DNA of 64,000 bases from Mytilisepta virgata (Eukaryota > Mollusca > Bivalvia > Mytilida > Mytilidae): contig CM051514.1 in assembly GCA_028015205.1 (NCBI GenBank), forward strand, positions 50,422,150 through 50,486,149. The letters are read 5' to 3'. The position numbers and the translations under genes are program-made. The notes beneath the pieces were generated by a model. That model worked only from the letters and a program-made list of their open reading frames with translations. It did no database searches and was not told the DNA's origin. Every line of letters begins with the position of its first letter. Position 1 is the stretch's first letter. Shown piece after piece: positions 38,401 through 44,400 of the stretch.

Positions 38401-41400
38401 CACACATGAGCAGTAAGTTATCAAAAATAAGAAATCATAAAATTTAAAAGTAGCACTATTTCAAGAAAATTATGCAATTGAAAATCACTCTTTGTTATAT
38501 AGTGTACATATTGATATTTTGAGTTAACATCTTGACACATGCAAATACATGTACTAATGGCTTCTTCTATGAAAAAATAGTTTCCAAGCACTCTTTTAAA
38601 TTCAAGTATGTTAAAAAAACATATCTTCCTGCTTTTATTTATCAAGTACTTCAAGAATTTCAAGGGGCCTCGGTGGCAGAGTGGTCTAGGTAGTTCATCA
38701 TGACTACTACTGATCACTAGCCTGTCAACGCTGAGGTTGTGAGTTCAAATCTGACCTGTGGCTGAGTGTGTTCGACTCCGGACAAGGATTGCCAATTTTC
38801 CTACCAAAGATCAGTGATTCTCACCGGGTACTCTCGCTTTCTCCACCAATAAAAACTGGCCGCTGCAAAATAGCCAAATGTGCTGAAAACAGCGTAAAAC
38901 CCCAACTAAACAAACAAACAAACAAGAATTTCAAAGAACTGTGCTGACTCTGTAATTTTAGCCATAAAAAAATAAGGGGGACAATTGTAAGTTTTCTGTT
39001 AGAAGAATCAGCTAAGGGAGATAACTGAAACCAACTACTGCTTTACATTTATGTATAAAAATTAACCAACCTTTCACATTCTCGTTTCTGTCCATTAAAT
39101 GCCATGACAGTTCGTATTGACAGAAATACCTCTTCCGCCACAGCTCCTGCACTGGCATAATTCTGGGCTTCTTTCTGAGAAAGGGTACGTAAAAACTGAG
39201 GAGAAAAGAACATGGATATGTTATTAGTGTGTCAGATGATCCATCTCTTCTGTTTCATTATAAAAATAAACATAGTTCATATATTTAAGCAATGTTGATC
39301 TTCCTCCACTTTTCAATTGATTTTAAATTTTGCCTTTTTAGTTGTTGATCATGGCTAAGATAATCACAATATTTTGACAAGCACTTTATTTGGACATGTT
39401 TTCCAATGAAGACTTAATTTTCAAAGCCTATATAAGAGGCGGAAACTGCTTATCTATCCTGACCACTTGAGTTCACACCCCAGTTTTTGTTGCGGTCCAT
39501 GTTGCTCAACATGTTTTTCTACTTTTTTGTATTGTGTCTGTTGTTTGTTGGTTCTCGTACTTCCATATCTCTATTTGTCTCTTTCTCTGGATATGTGGTT
39601 ATTGGATAGCCCTTTAGATTTTCCTCATCTTGTCTATATTTTTACATAGATAGTTTTTTCTCTATAAGTACATGTAATACATGTATACTATACCGGCTGA
39701 CAAATACCCATTCTTACAAATCATAATTTCAACACAAAGTTTTTAGAAATTTTAAGAGTCCTGTTTCGTTCTGAAGTTAAATATGTGTTGAATTCATAAA
39801 ATGAATAAAATTTTAACCTACATTAGCAAGTTGAACAAAAAAAAACCTTGGATGTTCAGAATGGGTACGTGGTGAGATAGCATACCCAGCCAGTATACAT
39901 TGTAATATGGTATCAAAACTTGAGACATAAAGATAATTCAGATAGCAAGACAAGAATAAAACAATATGTCTATCCCCTTTGAGAGGTTTGTTGACATAAA
40001 AGACAGGTCACATGTATATCAATACCTACCCTCGTCAACACACCGCCAACAATGATTATGATTGGACAGAAGGCAAGAGCTACCAGGGCTAACTTCCACC
40101 CACTTATAAGTGCTATGACAAAGGATGCAAAGAATGCAGACATCCATTGAATCATGGTGGCAACTTTGTCTCCCAGACCATCCAATATTATGTGCATATC
40201 TCTATAATGAAGCAAAATTTTGTTAATTAATTAATTTATATAACTCAACCAATCAGAATAATAAATGAAAACAGATTTCATTTAATAGGTTACATAACTC
40301 AGGCAATAAGAATACTATGGAGTCTGAGTACCTTGTATCTAAACAATTTCATTTTAAGGACGCTCGCTGGTCATGTTTTGGTCTTTTTGTCAGATTTTCG
40401 GAATCCTCGGGTTTTATCCATTTCCTAAACATTAAATGTTTTGCCCATGAACCCCCACTTTTTCTTTTATAATTCAATCATACATACCTTAAAATGGTAT
40501 TTGACAAAATTTTATGAAATCCTTTTTATTTTTTCATACATTTTTTGAGAGACTGAATTTGCCAATGCAAAGACAATGAAAAATCCAGAGAAAACCTATT
40601 TCCTGCAAATTTTCAAGGCTTTATAGCTCTAAAATGAGCACATGAACCTATATTTTTTTCTTGCTTATTTGTTTACTATTCATATGTTCTCTCAAACTAA
40701 AACACCTATTTCAAATCCTATTTATTTCCTATTAGACCACCGATCATCCTTAACAGTTAATATAACCATATTATGGCCTGAGAATATATGAATTAACCAA
40801 TCAGAAGCCACAATGTACAGTTGTAGAATGTTTAACCAACCATTATTGAGGTGAAAACAAATTGTATCTCTCGGGATTTTCCCTAGAAATTACCAAAAAT
40901 TTGATTTTCAGTTATTACCTTACGAAGTGATAAAACTTTGTCCTGACAAAATATAAAGTCATATAGATATGCAAGAAATGTAAATTTAAAGTTGTGTTTA
41001 TAAAGATGATATAGATTTTGATTAAACTGGCTTTAAAACGCTTCACTTTTATAATTAAAGTCAATGATAAAACCCAAGGATTCTGCATTGCTATCACCTA
41101 GATGTTGTTTACCCCCTTTAGTGCCAAAATTCCTCCTATACTAGCATGAAATTGAAACTTTAAATTTTACTCTTATAAAAAATATCAAATTTTGTGAAAA
41201 ATTTGTTATATTTTTTTTCTGCTTACCTCAGGTTCCCTTGGAGGTAAAAAATATTCTTGATGATTTATTTTAGATATTTTAGACATCCTGGCTAGAGAAA
41301 ATACAAATATATGTAACCTCTAGCCTTTGTTAGTCTTGAGTATTTTTTTAATCTTCGTTCATTTGTATGTTTCGGAGTTTAGTGTGGCGTCCATTTCGCT

Positions 41401-44400
41401 GATTGTTTAGGGGCCAGCTGAAGCCCACCTCCAGGTGTGGGATTTTCTCACTGCATTGAAGACCCATTTGTAGCCTTGGGCTGTTTTCTGCTGTTTGGTT
41501 GGGTTGTTGTCTCTTTGACACATTCCCTATTTCCATTCTTGATTATATATATACACACATGCAAAAACAAACTATATTGTAAAAATATTTGTTTATTTCA
41601 CTCTAGTTATTCACATAGCTGCAAAATCTTCTCTAAACTGATTTTCAATCTCTTTCAAATATTTTAATTGCCTAAATGGGGTAATTATGCACACTTCTCA
41701 AATGGGAACTATTTTCAAATCAAGTTCCCAAAATTTTGAAATTATTCAGCATTTTGTAAACATTTAACCATAACCAATTGTTATAAATTAGAGAGACAAG
41801 TGGGCGTGAGTACAGAAATATCAAATCCCTCTCCTAACAAAAGGAGAATCTATCTTTAACAAACCTTTCAAACATAATTTACTTACTCTGAGAATCTCGT
41901 TGCCAGTTGGCCACTTTCATGTGTATCAAACCACCCAATTTCTTGTCTCAATACGGATTCAAAAAATAAATGACGAATTCTCTTTATTTGTCTTTCTGCC
42001 GATAATGTCCACAACATCACAGCTAAGAATCCCGTTATACATGCTACCACACCAATCAATGAGAAATATAATGCATAACCTCTAACAATATCATAAACAT
42101 CAGCATACTCTTTTAATGCAGATATTTTCTGTAATGTTACGTTGGTCTTACTGAAAGAAAACATTGTATTATCTGAATGAAAAACTAAGTATGTTGTGAA
42201 ACAGCTCATGCGACAATAGATAACAAGAAAAATAAATGGAAATGGTGAGCTGTCAAAAGGGGCATAAAATGTATGAAATACACAAGTCGAACAAAACCAA
42301 ATGTAAAATCGTAAAAAAACAACAACAAACTAAAAAGTTAAGTTAAAAAGTTAAAAATGGTGACACCTCACCATTTCCATTTTTTTTTCTTGTTATCTAT
42401 TGTGTGAATGACTCTGTAGGTACTGTTATTCTGATTATGAATTGCTATATCTTTTATTTTTGAGGTTTCATCTTTAAATATAGCAAGTAGCAATCCTTGC
42501 ATAATAACAATTTTTAAGAATTTAGTCATATCTTACTATTACATGTTAAAATTCTTCCAAACTACCAGCTGGGGGATGTCACTATATTATCTTTTTACAT
42601 ATATCTTACAACTTAAATAGGAAATCCAGCTTTAAAACTTCTAACACTCATCTAAAAAATCTTGCAGGCAAAAACATAAAAATCTTTTGTAAAAAATGTC
42701 TCTTTCCAAACCTGTAATAGTTGTAATTTCGAAATATATCTCATTTTTGAAAGCCTAAATAAGTTTTTTATTGAAAGTATCTTAAATATATTTTCAAAAA
42801 TTCTTAGTCTTATAAAGATTGACTATCATTTTGTTGTTTTCAATATAGACCTCCTATCTGTAAAGTAATTTAAGATTTACCTATTTCCTTTCCTCAAATT
42901 TAATGTTTAATCATTGAAATTAATAAGTATTTAACATTTGAATGCTTTTTGTAGGAAAATTGGCATGTAACAGCTATTACTGAAGCATGTAATCACTTCA
43001 TATTCAAAATGTGTGCATGTCAATGCTTTTACTAGTACAACATTTTAAAAAAAACTTCTCAGAAATAATTGATTCTAAACTGTAAAACAGATATATCTGG
43101 ACATTCCACATTTTCAACTCTTAACTATTTGCTGCGTTATAAAGACATTGTTAATTTTTTTTGTCTTTTTAAAGGTATAACCTGGGACTATTATAACATA
43201 AATAATTTATCATGTAAAGAAATGAAATTGTATACACGCTATCATATAAACAAGACTCCAAAAAATGACAAACAAAATTCCTTACTTGGTATTAACATGT
43301 AAATAAAAGGGTACTATTAAATTAAAGTATCTGTTTTCATCGACAAATATCTGTTTACTTTACAATAGTGATTTTATTTGATATTTAAATGGAACATATC
43401 CAACAAATACACTAAAAAATTCACATCTTTTTAAAGAAATGTAAAAAAATATATGACAAAATTTACAATTTTACTTTTGATGATCCAAATAATAATTTTT
43501 TTCTACCTAGATTTACAATTTATTTGTTTTTATCCAAAATAAAAAATAAAAAAGATATTCCCCTCAAACCCTCTGCATTCAAAAAGAACAAGGTTTATCA
43601 TATATTTTGTTATAGTTTGTATCTTTATAAAATGTAAACAGAATGAGGAGGGAAGACCCTACATACCAAAAATATTAGCTTTAAATGATTTCTTCTGATA
43701 CAGTTTTGTTGTTATGTGCATATATGTCATTGTGCTGTCTTGTATTTGTTTGTATATGCCTAACTCTTAGTGGGTTTATTTGCATTAATAAAGTTTTTTA
43801 TCATATACTTAGTATTAAATAAAAGGAAAATTGCATATACGATATTTATAGAACATTGTCAGCTGTATTTTCTACCGTGATGATATCGATATCATCACCC
43901 TTTATCATACCCCTAAAAATGATATTGGTCACGTGACTATACTCTTCTGTTCAAATATATTATAAAGCATATAACATAACGAGAATTTACTGTACATGAT
44001 AAAGCGTATAAAACATGACAATATCTGTTTAACATGCCGTATCACCCTCAACCAATATCATCCCTCATGCCGATATTTATTTCTCGGGATGATACGGCGT
44101 GTGATACGGATTTTGACACATATTATTCTCTATATATATTTTGCAATGTGAAATAATGAACAATGGATGCAATACTTTACAATGATTGAATTTGTAATAG
44201 GTCGCTATCAGGATTTAGCAACCCAAGAAAATGTAATATTCACCGAGCCTTTAGACGATGTGAATATACATTTACAGGGGTTGATTACCAGTAATCCTGA
44301 TAGCGACCTATTACAAAGTCATTAATTGTTTTATTACATAAATGGGGAAGTTGTACTTTTACCTTCTATTTTAAGAACAAATCGATCACTATCACACTAC